A DNA stretch of 64,000 nucleotides from DASVFB01 sp963815965 (GCA_963815965.1 CAWFIT010000015.1:20263-84262); one strand, 5' to 3'. Counted from the first letter of the stretch, positions 25,473 to 34,120 are shown. The notes: a model not told the origin generated them from the letters alone. Translations and numbers: made by a program.

Positions 25473-25849
25473 GCAACTGCTGCTTGGTGAATCGCTTCGA
25501 TGATCTCCTCGAGCTCCTGGTCCTTGGTGAGGCAAGCGACGGCGCCGGCGTCGCGGAGGGCCTTCATCTCCTCGCGGTTCGCCGACGCGGTGAGCGCCAC
25601 GACTGCCACGTCCGGGCACGCCTGTTTCAGGGCCCGCGTCGCCTCGATGCCGTCGAGACCGGGGAGCCGATAGTCCATGAGGGCGACATCGGGGTTGTAC
25701 TTGCGGCACGTCGGCACGACCTCTTCTCCGTCCGACACCGACGCGACGACCACGAGGTCGCTGCGCAAGCCGAGGAGAAGCTCGAGCGCCTCGCGGAAGA
25801 CCTTGTTGTCCTCGATGATCACGATCCGAATGACCTGCTCCCCCGCCAC
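25469..25849 (-). CDS. Orphan receiver-domain (CheY-like) protein
   Basis: A single receiver domain of about 126 residues: IVIIEDNKVFREAL, phospho-acceptor in VALMDYRLPGLDGIEATRAL, VVALTASANREEM, and Lys in CLTKDQELEEI. There is no DNA-binding output domain. The start is uncertain (GTG 25849 preferred). It is fused by a 4-base overlap to the DegV gene and lies after fakA, so it may tie a phosphorelay to fatty acid kinase; that link is inference from context. Confidence 0.85.
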   Translation of the reverse strand: MAGEQVIRIVIIEDNKVFREALELLLGLRSDLVVVASVSDGEEVVPTCRKYNPDVALMDYRLPGLDGIEATRALKQACPDVAVVALTASANREEMKALRDAGAVACLTKDQELEEIIEAIHQAAVA

Positions 25850-25865
25850 GGAGGCGGAGTCTAGT

Positions 25866-26016
25866 TCCGTCCGAAGTCCTGAGGACTTCGGACGGAGAAA
25901 CCTGGGCAGGCGCGCTTCGCGCGTGCCCAATCGCGGCAGTCATGGGGAGCGGCTTCGACGTGGTCGGCGTCGGCGCGGCAAAGCCGCGCCGTGGCGACAC
26001 CGGATTCTCGAGAATC
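25866..26016. repeat. Cluster of perfect palindromes between fakA and the receiver gene
   Basis: 25866-25896 is a 31-base near-perfect palindrome, arms TCCGTCCGAAGTCCT and AGGACTTCGGACGGA around one G. 25972-25990 is GGCGCGGC-AAA-GCCGCGCC. 26003-26016 is the palindrome GATTCTCGAGAATC. Together they fill most of the 173-base gap downstream of fakA. None has a T-run, so simple intrinsic termination is uncertain; mRNA 3'-end protection or protein binding are alternatives. Confidence 0.7.
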
Positions 26017-26022
26017 TGTTGC

Positions 26023-27606
26023 CTACTCGGCGGAGACGAGTAGGGGGTAGTGGGGCTGCCCGCCTTCGTGCACTTCCAGTTCGAGGTCGGGGTGCTCCCG
26101 CTCGAGTGCCGCGACGATGCCCGTGACGTCGGGACTCTCCGCACCGGTCAGCAACGTGACGAAGCCGCGCGGCTCGGCGAGCAGCCTCTCGAAGACGGCG
26201 TGGACGACATCGTCGAAATCCGTCCCTTGCGCGACCGGTTCGCCGTCAGCGAGGCCCAGAAAGTTGCCCTTGCTGATCGCAACGCCGTTCAACTGCGCGT
26301 CCTTCGACGCGATCGTCACGGCGCCGGTGGCGATCGAGGCAAGTGCTTCCTCCATGGCCTCGGCGTTCGCATCCGCGTCCTTCGAACTGTCGAACGCGAC
26401 GAGCGCGGCAAGGCCCGCGGGAATCGAGTCGGTGCGAATAACGCGCACGTCTTTCGTCGCAAGGTCGGCCGCCTGCTCCGCGGCGAGGATGACGTTCGAG
26501 TTGTTCGGAAGCACGAAGACTGAAGGTGAGTCGGTGCGATCGATCGCGGCGAGGAGCTCGGCCGCCGACGGATTCATCGACTGCCCACCCTCGACCACTT
26601 GCGTCGCACCCGAGCTCTCGAACAACGCCCGGTTACCGGCGCCCGCGAGCACCGCCACGACCTCGCTCAGCGAGGCGGGCGCGTCTGCGACCACGTGCAG
26701 GAGACGCGCCTCGCGCTGCTCCGTCTGCTTGTGCATATTCGCGATCTCGACCTGCTCGAGCGTGCCGACGGCGGTACCGAGCGTGAGCGCCGCGCCTGGA
26801 TCGTCGGTGTGCACGTGCACCTTGATCGCGGTCGCGTCGCCGACCACGAGCAGCGAGTCGCCCAGCGGCTCGAACTTCGCCTGCATGGCCTCGCGATCGA
26901 GCCCTTCGCCCTCGACGACGAAGACGGTGCAGTAGCGGAACTTGGACAGCTCCTGGTGCACCGCTTCGACGCTCAGCTCTTCCTCGAGTGGAGCTTCCGG
27001 GATCGGTTCGCCCGCGAGCGCGGCGGCGATGCCGCGAACAATCTCCAGCAGCCCGGCGCCTCCAGCGTCGACGACGCCCGCGTTGCGCAGGACGTCCAGC
27101 AACTCGGGCGTTCGCTCGACCGCGTCGGCGCCGCGAAGCACGACGGCCGCCAGTAGCTCGCGCGTACTCCCTTCCACGTGCGCCTCCGCCTCCTCGGCCA
27201 TCTCGCGGATAACCGTGAGCATCGTCCCTTCGACGGGCTTCGTCACTGCGCTGTACGCGGCGTCGCTGGCCCCACGGAACGCTCGCGCCAGCGTCGGCGC
27301 GTCGAGCCGCTCGGCCGCGGCGACGACCTCGGCGAAGCCGCGCAGGATCTGCGAGAAGATGACGCCCGAGTTCCCGCGGGCGCCCATCAGCGCTGCGCGC
27401 GTCAGTTCGTTCGCGAGTGTCGCGAGATCGTGCGCTGTCGTCGCGTTCAGCTGTTCGACCGCGGCTCGGACAGTCAGCGTGAGATTCGTGCCCGTGTCGC
27501 CGTCGGGGACCGGGTAGACGTTGAGATCGTCGATGCGCCGGCGGTTGCGTTCGAGCGAGAGCAGCGCGCCGCGCGCAAGCTCGCGCGCTCGTTCGACGTC
27601 GGTCAT
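26023..27606 (-). CDS. fakA: Fatty acid kinase catalytic subunit FakA (DAK2/YloV family)
   Basis: A 527-residue protein. The N-terminal DAK2 ATP-binding domain (about 1-200) has YPVPDGDTGTNLTLTV and GARGNSGVIFSQILRGF. The middle and C-terminal regions (EDAL-type, FALPNNSN-like VLPNNSNVI) match the YloV/FakA architecture. With a DegV (FakB) protein it makes acyl-phosphate from exogenous or recycled fatty acids. The usual Asp23-family neighbour between rpmB and fakA is absent; a rod-like RNA candidate occupies that place. Confidence 0.92.
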   Translation of the reverse strand: MTDVERARELARGALLSLERNRRRIDDLNVYPVPDGDTGTNLTLTVRAAVEQLNATTAHDLATLANELTRAALMGARGNSGVIFSQILRGFAEVVAAAERLDAPTLARAFRGASDAAYSAVTKPVEGTMLTVIREMAEEAEAHVEGSTRELLAAVVLRGADAVERTPELLDVLRNAGVVDAGGAGLLEIVRGIAAALAGEPIPEAPLEEELSVEAVHQELSKFRYCTVFVVEGEGLDREAMQAKFEPLGDSLLVVGDATAIKVHVHTDDPGAALTLGTAVGTLEQVEIANMHKQTEQREARLLHVVADAPASLSEVVAVLAGAGNRALFESSGATQVVEGGQSMNPSAAELLAAIDRTDSPSVFVLPNNSNVILAAEQAADLATKDVRVIRTDSIPAGLAALVAFDSSKDADANAEAMEEALASIATGAVTIASKDAQLNGVAISKGNFLGLADGEPVAQGTDFDDVVHAVFERLLAEPRGFVTLLTGAESPDVTGIVAALEREHPDLELEVHEGGQPHYPLLVSAE

Positions 27607-27640
27607 GCGGTCAATTAGACCGCAGTCGAGACGCGGAAGC

Positions 27641-27809
27641 TAGAGGCTTGATGTGGAGCTCCGGTGCTTCTGGGGACGGCACAGACCAAGCAGCTGAGTT
27701 CGAGCGGCTGCAGTTCGTACTCGAGAGTACGGGCTGCGGCCGATCGGGCTCAGATGCGCCGTGTCTGGGCCGCCATCCAGAGGCGCCGCAGCTTCACATC
27801 AAGCCTCTA
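27641..27809 (+). ncRNA. Candidate rod-like structured RNA
   Basis: The segment folds into one long rod. A 20-bp closing helix (27641-27660 with 27790-27809) has a single G·U. It is followed by an 8-bp helix, a longer imperfect helix, a small internal loop (27687-27689) and a 30-bp apical helix with 27698-27722 near its tip. I count nine G·U pairs on the plus strand against one A·C mismatch; on the minus strand those nine would be A·C, so the RNA should be plus-sense. It overlaps the convergent rpmB stop by 3 bases. No SRP, tmRNA or RNase P motif is seen; 6S-like function is possible but the central bubble is small. Confidence 0.6.
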
Positions 27810-28001
27810 CGTAATCGCTTTGGTGACCTTGCCGGCCTTGAGGCAGCGCGTGCAGACGTAGGCGCGCGTCGCCCTGCCGTGCAGGAGGACGCGGACGCGC
27901 TGGAGATTCGGGTCGAAGCGCCGCTTCGTCGCCACCATCGAGTGGCTCCGGTTGTTGCCGAAGCCGGGTTTCTTCCCGCAGATCGCACAGATTTTCGACA
28001 T
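27807..28001 (-). CDS. rpmB: 50S ribosomal protein L28
   Basis: A 64-residue L28 with the zinc-binding form (CAIC near the start, CTRC near the end), GKKPGFGNNRSHS and RRFDPNLQRVRV. It lies upstream of fakA, a widely conserved pairing, and 27 bases after ribH. Confidence 0.97.
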   Translation of the reverse strand: MSKICAICGKKPGFGNNRSHSMVATKRRFDPNLQRVRVLLHGRATRAYVCTRCLKAGKVTKAIT

Positions 28002-28027
28002 CGGCCGGCCAGTGTAGCCGAGGGCGG

Positions 28028-28705
28028 TTACCCGGCGGCCGCCGCGTTGTTCCGGAGCTGGGAGAAGAGGTCGGCCATCTCGAGCGCCGTGCGGACGGCG
28101 TCTGCGCCCTTGCCTACGCGGGCCTCCGCCTGCTCCTTCGTCTCACATGTGAGCACGCCGAACGAGACCGGAATCCCGGTCTCGAGCCCCGCGAGCTGCA
28201 GGCCGCTCGCCGCCTCCGACGCGACGTAGTCGAAGTGAGGCGTCTCGCCGCGGATCACGCAACCAAGAGCGATCACGCAGAGGTAGCGCCGCGTCTTGGC
28301 GAGCGCCATCGCGGTAATCGGCAGCTCGAACGCGCCCGGGACCGGCACGATCGTCAGCTGCGATCGTGGAACCCCGACCTCGTCCAACTCCGCGAGCGCT
28401 GACTCGAGCAGCTTCGTTGTGATCTCGCCGTTGAACTTGGAGACGACAACCGCGACGAGCCGACGCGTCGGCCCGGCCTCGCCTTCGAGCACGTCCACGT
28501 CGTCGGGGATCTCGATGTCTCCGGCCGCATGCTGAGCCGCCGGCGGAGAGTCGACCTCTTCGGGCTCGGCGTCCGGGACCGGCTCGAGCTCGGGCGCGAG
28601 CTCGGGCTCCGGCTCCGCCTCTAGCTCAGGCACCGGCTCGGGCTCGGGTGCGACGACGTTCTCGGACGAGCGGTCCGGCCAGGGCTCAGGGCGCTGCTCG
28701 GTCAC
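28028..28705 (-). CDS. ribH: 6,7-dimethyl-8-ribityllumazine synthase with long acidic N-terminal extension
   Basis: Penultimate enzyme of riboflavin synthesis. Residues about 80-225 are a complete lumazine synthase: SKFNGEITTKLLESAL, PVPGAFELP, LGCVIRGETPHFDYV, GVLTCETKEQAEARVG. The first about 75 residues are an added Pro/Glu/Ala-rich segment with EPEPVPELEAEPEPE-type repeats, probably disordered. GTG 28705 overlaps the ribBA stop (GTGA), supporting this start and therefore the extension. Lumazine synthases assemble into pentamers or 60-mers, so the tails would decorate a surface. Confidence 0.93.
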   Translation of the reverse strand: MTEQRPEPWPDRSSENVVAPEPEPVPELEAEPEPELAPELEPVPDAEPEEVDSPPAAQHAAGDIEIPDDVDVLEGEAGPTRRLVAVVVSKFNGEITTKLLESALAELDEVGVPRSQLTIVPVPGAFELPITAMALAKTRRYLCVIALGCVIRGETPHFDYVASEAASGLQLAGLETGIPVSFGVLTCETKEQAEARVGKGADAVRTALEMADLFSQLRNNAAAAG

Positions 28706-29952
28706 GACTCCTCCCGCTCGATGCGAACGCCCTGGTGATGCAGGCGATGTCCCAGCTTGGCGCGCTTCGTGCGCAGGTAGCGCTCGTTCTCCGCGTTCGG
28801 CGGCACCTCGAGCGGCAGCTGCTCGGTGACGGTCAAACCGAAGCCCTCGATGCCGGCCATCTTGCGCGGATTGTTCGTGAGAATCCGGATGGTGCTCAGC
28901 CCGAGGTCGGCGAGGATCTGGTTTCCGATCCCCCACTCGCGCGCGTCGGGCGGGAAGCCGAGCTCGATGTTCGCTTCGACGGTATCGAGCCCCTCCTCCT
29001 GCAACTCGTACGCCTTGAGCTTGTTCAGCAGGCCGATGCCGCGTCCCTCCTGTGCCATGTAGAGGAGGACGCCGCACGCCTCGGCGGCGATACGGCGGAG
29101 CGCGAGGTCGAGCTGCTCGCCGCAGTCGCAGCGCAGCGAGTGGAAGACATCGCCCGTCAGACACTCGGAGTGCACACGCACGAGCACGTTCTCCGCACCG
29201 TCGACATCACCGCGCACGAGTGCGAGGTGGGGACGCCCGGTGAGCGTCTCGCGATAGGCAATCGCCGTAAAGTCGCCGTACTCGGTGGGCAAGCGCACGT
29301 GGGCCGTGCGCTCGACGAGCTTTTCCGTGCGCCGTCGGTACTCGACGAGGTCGGCGACGGTGATCATTTTTAGCGCGTGCCGCTCGCAGTACGGGATCAG
29401 ATCCTTGACGCGCGCCATCGTCCCGTCTTCGTTCATGACCTCGCAGACGACGCCTGCGGGCGTCAGGCCGGCAAGCCGCGCGAGGTCCACCGCGGCCTCG
29501 GTCTGTCCCGTGCGCTCCAGGACGCCGCCAGGCTTCGCACGCAGAGGGAACACGTGGCCGGGCTGCACGAGGTCCTCGTGCTTCGCGTCCGGATGGATCG
29601 CCACCTGGATCGTGCGCGAGCGATCGTGCGCGGAGATGCCCGTCGTGACTCCTTCGCGCGCCTCGATCGAGACCGTGAATGCGGTGCCGAGCGGCGTCTC
29701 GTTGTGCTCGGTCATCGGGTGGAGGCCGAGCTCGTCGCAGCGCTCACCCGTGAGGCAGAGGCAGATCAGCCCGCGCGCATGTGTGGCCATGAAGTTGATG
29801 GCGTCGGGTGTCGCGAACTGCGCGGCGATGACGAGATCGCCCTCGTTCTCGCGATCCGGATCGTCGACGACGACCACGAAGCGGCCGGAGCGGATGTCCT
29901 CGATCGCCTCGTCGATCGTCGCGAAGGGCGTCTTCGTCTGGGTCGCAGTCAC
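28702..29952 (-). CDS. ribBA: Bifunctional DHBP synthase / GTP cyclohydrolase II
   Basis: A 416-residue fusion. The N-terminal DHBP synthase (about 10-205) has DDPDRENEGDLVIAAQFAT and THARGLICLCLT. The C-terminal GTP cyclohydrolase II has VRVHSECLTGDVFHSLRCDC (zinc ligands), QEGRGIGLLNKLKAY and TNNPRKM. It provides both precursors of lumazine. It overlaps ribE and ribH by 4 bases each. Confidence 0.97.
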   Translation of the reverse strand: MTATQTKTPFATIDEAIEDIRSGRFVVVVDDPDRENEGDLVIAAQFATPDAINFMATHARGLICLCLTGERCDELGLHPMTEHNETPLGTAFTVSIEAREGVTTGISAHDRSRTIQVAIHPDAKHEDLVQPGHVFPLRAKPGGVLERTGQTEAAVDLARLAGLTPAGVVCEVMNEDGTMARVKDLIPYCERHALKMITVADLVEYRRRTEKLVERTAHVRLPTEYGDFTAIAYRETLTGRPHLALVRGDVDGAENVLVRVHSECLTGDVFHSLRCDCGEQLDLALRRIAAEACGVLLYMAQEGRGIGLLNKLKAYELQEEGLDTVEANIELGFPPDAREWGIGNQILADLGLSTIRILTNNPRKMAGIEGFGLTVTEQLPLEVPPNAENERYLRTKRAKLGHRLHHQGVRIEREES

Positions 29953-30572
29953 CCCGAGGATGGTATCCGGCCGACGATCAGGCTTTCCACGTACTTCGCC
30001 AGCACGTCGACTTCGAGGTTCAGCTCGTCGCCAACGGAGATCGTGCCCAGCGTCGTTTCGGAGAGCGTGAACGGGATGAGCGCGACGCCGAACGTCTCGT
30101 CGTCCACGTGGGTGACGGTGAGCGCGACCCCCTGGACGGCGACGGAGCCTTTCTCGACGACGTAGCGGAGGAGGTTCGGGGCCGCTTCGAAAGTGACGCG
30201 GAGGCTCTCGCCGTCGCTCTCGGTGGAGCGGACACGGCAGACGCCGTCCACGTGACCCTGGACGTAGTGGCCACCCAGCGGTTCGCCGGCACGGAGCGCC
30301 GGCTCGAGATTCACCTCGACCCCTGGCACGAGGCGGCCGAGGGTCGAGCGGCGGAGCGTCTCGGGCATGGCGACGAATGACAGATGCCCATCGGCGATCG
30401 CGGTTGCCGTCAGGTCGACGCCGTCGACGGACACGGAATCGCCGAGCGCGGTGACGCCGGACGTGGTCGGCGCCTCGATGACGAGGTGCACGCCCTCGTC
30501 GCCGCCGTCAGAAGAGACGACGATGCCTCGCTCGCGGACGATGCCCGTGAACACGCGCTCAAGGCTAGACAT
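29949..30572 (-). CDS. ribE: Riboflavin synthase alpha chain
   Basis: A 207-residue protein with two lumazine-binding repeats. The N-terminal FTGIVRERG motif and GHYVQGHVDGVC at the start of repeat 2 are diagnostic. The annotated ATG 30572 leaves six residues before VFTGIV; GTG 30554 would give the more usual MFTGIV start. It dismutates two lumazines to riboflavin and a pyrimidine that re-enters via RibH. Confidence 0.96.
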   Translation of the reverse strand: MSSLERVFTGIVRERGIVVSSDGGDEGVHLVIEAPTTSGVTALGDSVSVDGVDLTATAIADGHLSFVAMPETLRRSTLGRLVPGVEVNLEPALRAGEPLGGHYVQGHVDGVCRVRSTESDGESLRVTFEAAPNLLRYVVEKGSVAVQGVALTVTHVDDETFGVALIPFTLSETTLGTISVGDELNLEVDVLAKYVESLIVGRIPSSG

Positions 30573-30591
30573 TCCGTGGCGCCGCTAACCA

Positions 30592-30634
30592 TCCCCAGCC
30601 CCCGCCCTCCCAAGGGGCGCGGGTCGGGGTAGGC
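30592..30634. repeat. G/C-rich imperfect hairpin between ribD and ribE
   Basis: CCATCCCCAGCCCCCGCCC is followed after TCCCAA by GGGGCGCGGGTCGGGGTAGG, giving an imperfect inverted repeat of about 18 bp. It lies in the only sizeable gap of the rib operon (30573-30696). I see no FMN-riboswitch core here. It may be an interspersed repeat or an intra-operon pause site. Confidence 0.45.
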
Positions 30635-30696
30635 CAAGGATGCCGAACGAGGACGCGCACGGCTGTGCCAAGTTCGTCAAAAGACTGCACGCGGCG

Positions 30697-31648
30697 CTAC
30701 GGGTCGTGAACGTACGCCTCCAGCAGCACGTCCTCGCCGACCTGCTCGGACCGGAGGCGCCGGAGAGCCAGCGGCGACCCAAGCCCGGCAACAAGCGTCG
30801 GACCGTCGCCGGCAAGCGTCGGCGCGACGAAGACCACGAGCTTGTCGATCAGATCAGCGGCGAAGAACGACGCCGCGAGCGTCGCGCCTCCCTCCAGCAG
30901 CAGCGTCTGCACGCCTTCCTGCGCGAGCGCGCGCAGCTCGTCCTCGAGCGGCCCACTCCGCAGCTCGAGCTCGGAGCCCTCGGGCAGAGGCCCACGCCCG
31001 AACACGATCCGCCGCGGCTGCTTCGGCGCATCGACCCCGCGCGCATCCAGCCGCGGTGCATCTGCACGCGCCGTGCCCATCCCGACGGCGACGGCATCCA
31101 CCCACGCTCGCAGCTCGTGCACGCGCCGCCGCGACTCCTCGCCGCTGACCCACTGTTGGCCCGGGACCGTCATCCGCCCGTCCAACGTGACCGCCGCCTT
31201 GTAGATCACCCACGGCCGGCCTCGCTCGTGCACGGAGAGGTAGCCCGCGTTCAGGTCACGCGCGCGCCGCGCCGCCTCTCCGACGACGACCTCCACGTCG
31301 ACGCCTGCGTCGCGCAACCGCTCGACGCCGCCACCAGCTCACGTTCGGGTTCGGATCGCGCACGCCGACTACGACGCGCCCGACTCCCGCCTCGAGGATC
31401 GCGTCGACGCACGGCGGTGTCGTTCCGTGATGCGTGCACGGCTCGAGGGACACGTACAGCGTCGCCCCGCGCGCGCGGTCGCCAGCCGCACGAAGCGCGT
31501 TCACTTCCGCGTGCGGTCCGCCGTGCCGTTCGTGCCAGCCTTCGCCCACGACCTCGCCGCCGCGCACGACCACAGCGCCGACGAGCGGGTTCGGGTACGT
31601 CTTGCCGCGGCCCCGTTCGGCAAGCTCAACGGCACGCGCGATCGTCAC
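30697..31648 (-). CDS. ribD: RibD deaminase/reductase (apparent +1 frameshift)
   Basis: Bifunctional riboflavin enzyme. The N-terminal deaminase reads TYPNPLVGAVVVRGG, HAEVNALR and SLEPCTHHGTTPPCVDA (zinc site). The C-terminal reductase reads AVTLDGRMTVPGQQWVSG and LLLEGGATLAASFF. The frames part near 31338 at AGCTGGTGG; dropping the T restores NVSGGGVERLRDAG. Total length 3n+1. The start GTG 31648 overlaps the rpe stop. Without the extra base the protein would be about 316 residues, slightly short for the family. Confidence 0.88.
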
Positions 31649-32322
31649 GCCAGAGCTTGTACCAACCGCCGGTAGGCGCGCGGCAGATCCTCTCGGCCGA
31701 AGATGCTCGTCCCGGCGACGAGCAGGCTCGCACCAGACCGGTACAGCTCGCGGACGTTTTCCGGCCCAACGCCGCCGTCGACCTGAACGAAGACGTCCGC
31801 AGGCAACAGCCCGCGCAGCGTCCGGACGCGCCCGAACGCCCCGGGCATGAACTGCTGACCCGAATAGCCCGGGTGAATGCTCATGCAGAGGACGAGGTCG
31901 AACCCGTCGGCGACGCTCGCCGCGTCTTCCGGCGACGTCTCGGGGTTGAACGCGAGACCGACGCCGAGACCCTGTTCGCGCGCGAGTTCGGCGATCGCCT
32001 GCGGATCGTCGCACGCCTCATAGTGAAAGGTGACGCTCGAGCCGCCTGCTTCGCGGATCGCTTCGAAGTGGCGCTCGGGATTCTCGACCATCAAGTGGCA
32101 GTCGATCGCGCCCTCGTGCTCGAGGATCATCGGCGAGATCCACTTGAGCACGATCGGCCCGATCGTCACCGGCGGGACGAAATGGCCGTCACCGACGTCG
32201 AAGTGGAAGATGCGGACGCCGGCGCGCAGCAGAGTTCCGATCTGCTCGCCGAGCCGCGAGAAGTCGGCCGCGTAGAGCGACGGCTCGATCTCGACGGTCC
32301 GCACCCAGTCACGCCAGCTCAC
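31645..32322 (-). CDS. rpe: Ribulose-phosphate 3-epimerase
   Basis: A 225-residue TIM-barrel enzyme of the pentose phosphate pathway. Motifs: IEPSLYAADFSRLG, FHFDVGDGHFVPP, DCHLMVENPER, LCMSIHPGYSGQ and VQVDGGVGPEN, including the catalytic Asp pair and metal-binding His residues. GTG 32322 is preferred; GTG 32304 is an alternative. It supplies pentose phosphate to the rib operon in which it sits. Confidence 0.95.
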   Translation of the reverse strand: MSWRDWVRTVEIEPSLYAADFSRLGEQIGTLLRAGVRIFHFDVGDGHFVPPVTIGPIVLKWISPMILEHEGAIDCHLMVENPERHFEAIREAGGSSVTFHYEACDDPQAIAELAREQGLGVGLAFNPETSPEDAASVADGFDLVLCMSIHPGYSGQQFMPGAFGRVRTLRGLLPADVFVQVDGGVGPENVRELYRSGASLLVAGTSIFGREDLPRAYRRLVQALA

Positions 32323-32345
32323 GGGTGGAGCGAGTCTAAGCCCAA

Positions 32346-33554
32346 TCACCGCCTTAACCGAGCGATGAAGAACCCGCTCGTCCCGTGGAGGTGCGGCAGG
32401 GTCAGCAGGAACTCCGGGCGACGCGGATGCCGGAATTGCGGCCACTCGTCGCCGAGTGTCGGGTCGATCTCGAGCCCGGAGGCGTCGACGACGTGCTCGG
32501 TCTCCTCTGCGTTGAGCGTGCACACGCTGTAGACGACCGTTCCTCCCGGTCTGACCCGCTCGGCGGCGGCGCGCAGCAGCTCGCGTTGGAGCTCCGGCAG
32601 CGGCGTCGCCCGCCAGCGAAGATCGGGGCGGCTCGCCAGCACGCCGAGGCCCGAGCAGGGCGCGTCGACCAGCGCGCGGTCGAAGCCGTCGAGCTGCGGC
32701 GGCAGGTCGGTTGCGTCGGCGTGGACGACGCGCACGTTTGTCGCGCCAAGCCGCCGCGCGTTCTCGTCAAGCTCACGCGCACGCGCCTCGTTGATCTCGA
32801 CGGCGACGACGTCGCCGTGAAGCATCGTCGCCTTCCCGCCAGGGGCGGCACAGGAGTCGAGGATGCGGTCGCCGTCACGCGAAGCGACGGAAAGCGCCGC
32901 GAGCTGTGATCCGCGGCTCTGCGGCCAGACGCGTCCGGCGGCGAGCGCCTTTTCGTCGACCCGCGCGACGCGGAAGGCGCCCGGAACGTCGGTCGGCTCG
33001 CCGTCGATTTCGCCGCGCACGAGCCGGACGACGGTCTCCGTCGGCTCGTTCTGCACGCGCATCAACGCGAGTGCGTCGTCTTCGCCGAAGTCGCGAGCCC
33101 AGACGTCGTAGATCCAGTCGGGATACGAGTGCTTAAGCGGGCCCTCGGGCAACTCGGCGAGAAGCGCGCTCATCCCTCCGGCGAGTCGGCGCATCACGGC
33201 GTTCGTGAACGGGACCGCACGCTCGAGTCGGGCGGCCCGCACGAGCTCGACGGATTCGTTCGCCGCAGCGTGCGGCGCGACTTCGAGGTAGCCGAGCTGG
33301 TACGCGCCGAGCCGCAATGCGGCGAGCACCGGTGGATCGAGCTTGCGCGTCGGGCGTCGGCCGAGCGTGCCGATCGCATGATCGAGCGTTCGCACGCGCT
33401 GGACGGTGCCGTAGGCGAGCTGTCGGGCGAATCCGCGCTCGCGTGCGTCGAGGCCCTCGCTCGCGCTGCGCAGCACGCGGTCGGCGTACGCGTCGTCCTC
33501 GAACACGCGGCGAACAACCTCGAAGGCGGCCCGGCGTGCGGGTGAGACGTTCAT
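32346..33554 (-). CDS. rsmB: 16S rRNA (cytosine967-C5)-methyltransferase RsmB
   Basis: A 402-residue protein: NusB-like RNA-binding domain (about 1-140, RRAAFEVVRRVFEDDAYAD) plus an m5C methyltransferase domain with DSCAAPGGKATML, VDAPCSGLGVLASRPDLRW and VVYSVCTLNAEETE, giving both catalytic cysteines. ATG 33554 overlaps the upstream methyltransferase stop. The fmt-rsmB neighbourhood is widespread. Confidence 0.96.
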   Translation of the reverse strand: MNVSPARRAAFEVVRRVFEDDAYADRVLRSASEGLDARERGFARQLAYGTVQRVRTLDHAIGTLGRRPTRKLDPPVLAALRLGAYQLGYLEVAPHAAANESVELVRAARLERAVPFTNAVMRRLAGGMSALLAELPEGPLKHSYPDWIYDVWARDFGEDDALALMRVQNEPTETVVRLVRGEIDGEPTDVPGAFRVARVDEKALAAGRVWPQSRGSQLAALSVASRDGDRILDSCAAPGGKATMLHGDVVAVEINEARARELDENARRLGATNVRVVHADATDLPPQLDGFDRALVDAPCSGLGVLASRPDLRWRATPLPELQRELLRAAAERVRPGGTVVYSVCTLNAEETEHVVDASGLEIDPTLGDEWPQFRHPRRPEFLLTLPHLHGTSGFFIARLRR

Positions 33555-34120
33555 CGCTTCCGCGCGACGACGTTGAAGACGTGCCAGTGCTTGGGTGTAC
33601 CGAGCGCCGTCTTGCCGTCCTCGTCGAGCTCGTCGAACTGTTCAAGCTCGAAGGCGGCGAAGAGCCGCTCCGCCTCCCCGCGGCTGTGGAACGTCATGTC
33701 GCTCTGGTCCGACCACTCGTCCCGCTCGCCGAACAGCTGGCCGCAGAACCGTCCCCCGGAACGAATCGCGTCGACGAGCCGCCCCCAGACGGCGTCGAAC
33801 GCATCGGGTGGGCAGAACGGCAGCGACCAGCTCGCGTTGACGAGGTCGCACGACGAGAACGCCGCATCCTCATAGCGCGCGACCTGCGTCTCGAGCAGTT
33901 CGTCGTCGCCCGTCTTCACGCGCAGGCGCCGGATCGCCTCCTCCTCCGAGTCGATCGCGATCACCCGCCAGCCGCGTCGCAGCAGCTCGAGGGTGTCCCG
34001 CCCAGCTCCACACCCGAGGTCGACGGCGACCCCCGGCGTCGCGAATCTTTCCATTGCCGCAACGAGCGTCTCGCGCGGCACGTCGCCCGTCGCGTCGTAG
34101 TAGCGCGCCCACTCGGTCAC
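33551..34120 (-). CDS. Class I SAM-dependent methyltransferase
   Basis: A 189-residue methyltransferase with SAM-binding VDLGCGAGRDTLELLRRGW, acidic loop VIAIDSEEEAIRRL, and LVNASWSLPFCPPDAFDAVW. The overall length and the final GTPKHWHVFNVVARK resemble TehB-like small methyltransferases. It overlaps both fmt and rsmB by 4 bases. Substrate unknown. Confidence 0.9.
   Translation of the reverse strand: MTEWARYYDATGDVPRETLVAAMERFATPGVAVDLGCGAGRDTLELLRRGWRVIAIDSEEEAIRRLRVKTGDDELLETQVARYEDAAFSSCDLVNASWSLPFCPPDAFDAVWGRLVDAIRSGGRFCGQLFGERDEWSDQSDMTFHSRGEAERLFAAFELEQFDELDEDGKTALGTPKHWHVFNVVARKR

Noticed and set aside
27641..27809. SRP RNA, tmRNA or RNase P RNA
   Set aside because: The apical loop lacks the SRP GGAA motif, and no tmRNA or RNase P conserved regions occur.
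30573..30696. FMN riboswitch in the rib operon
   Set aside because: The gap contains only a G/C-rich imperfect hairpin; conserved FMN-box segments are absent.
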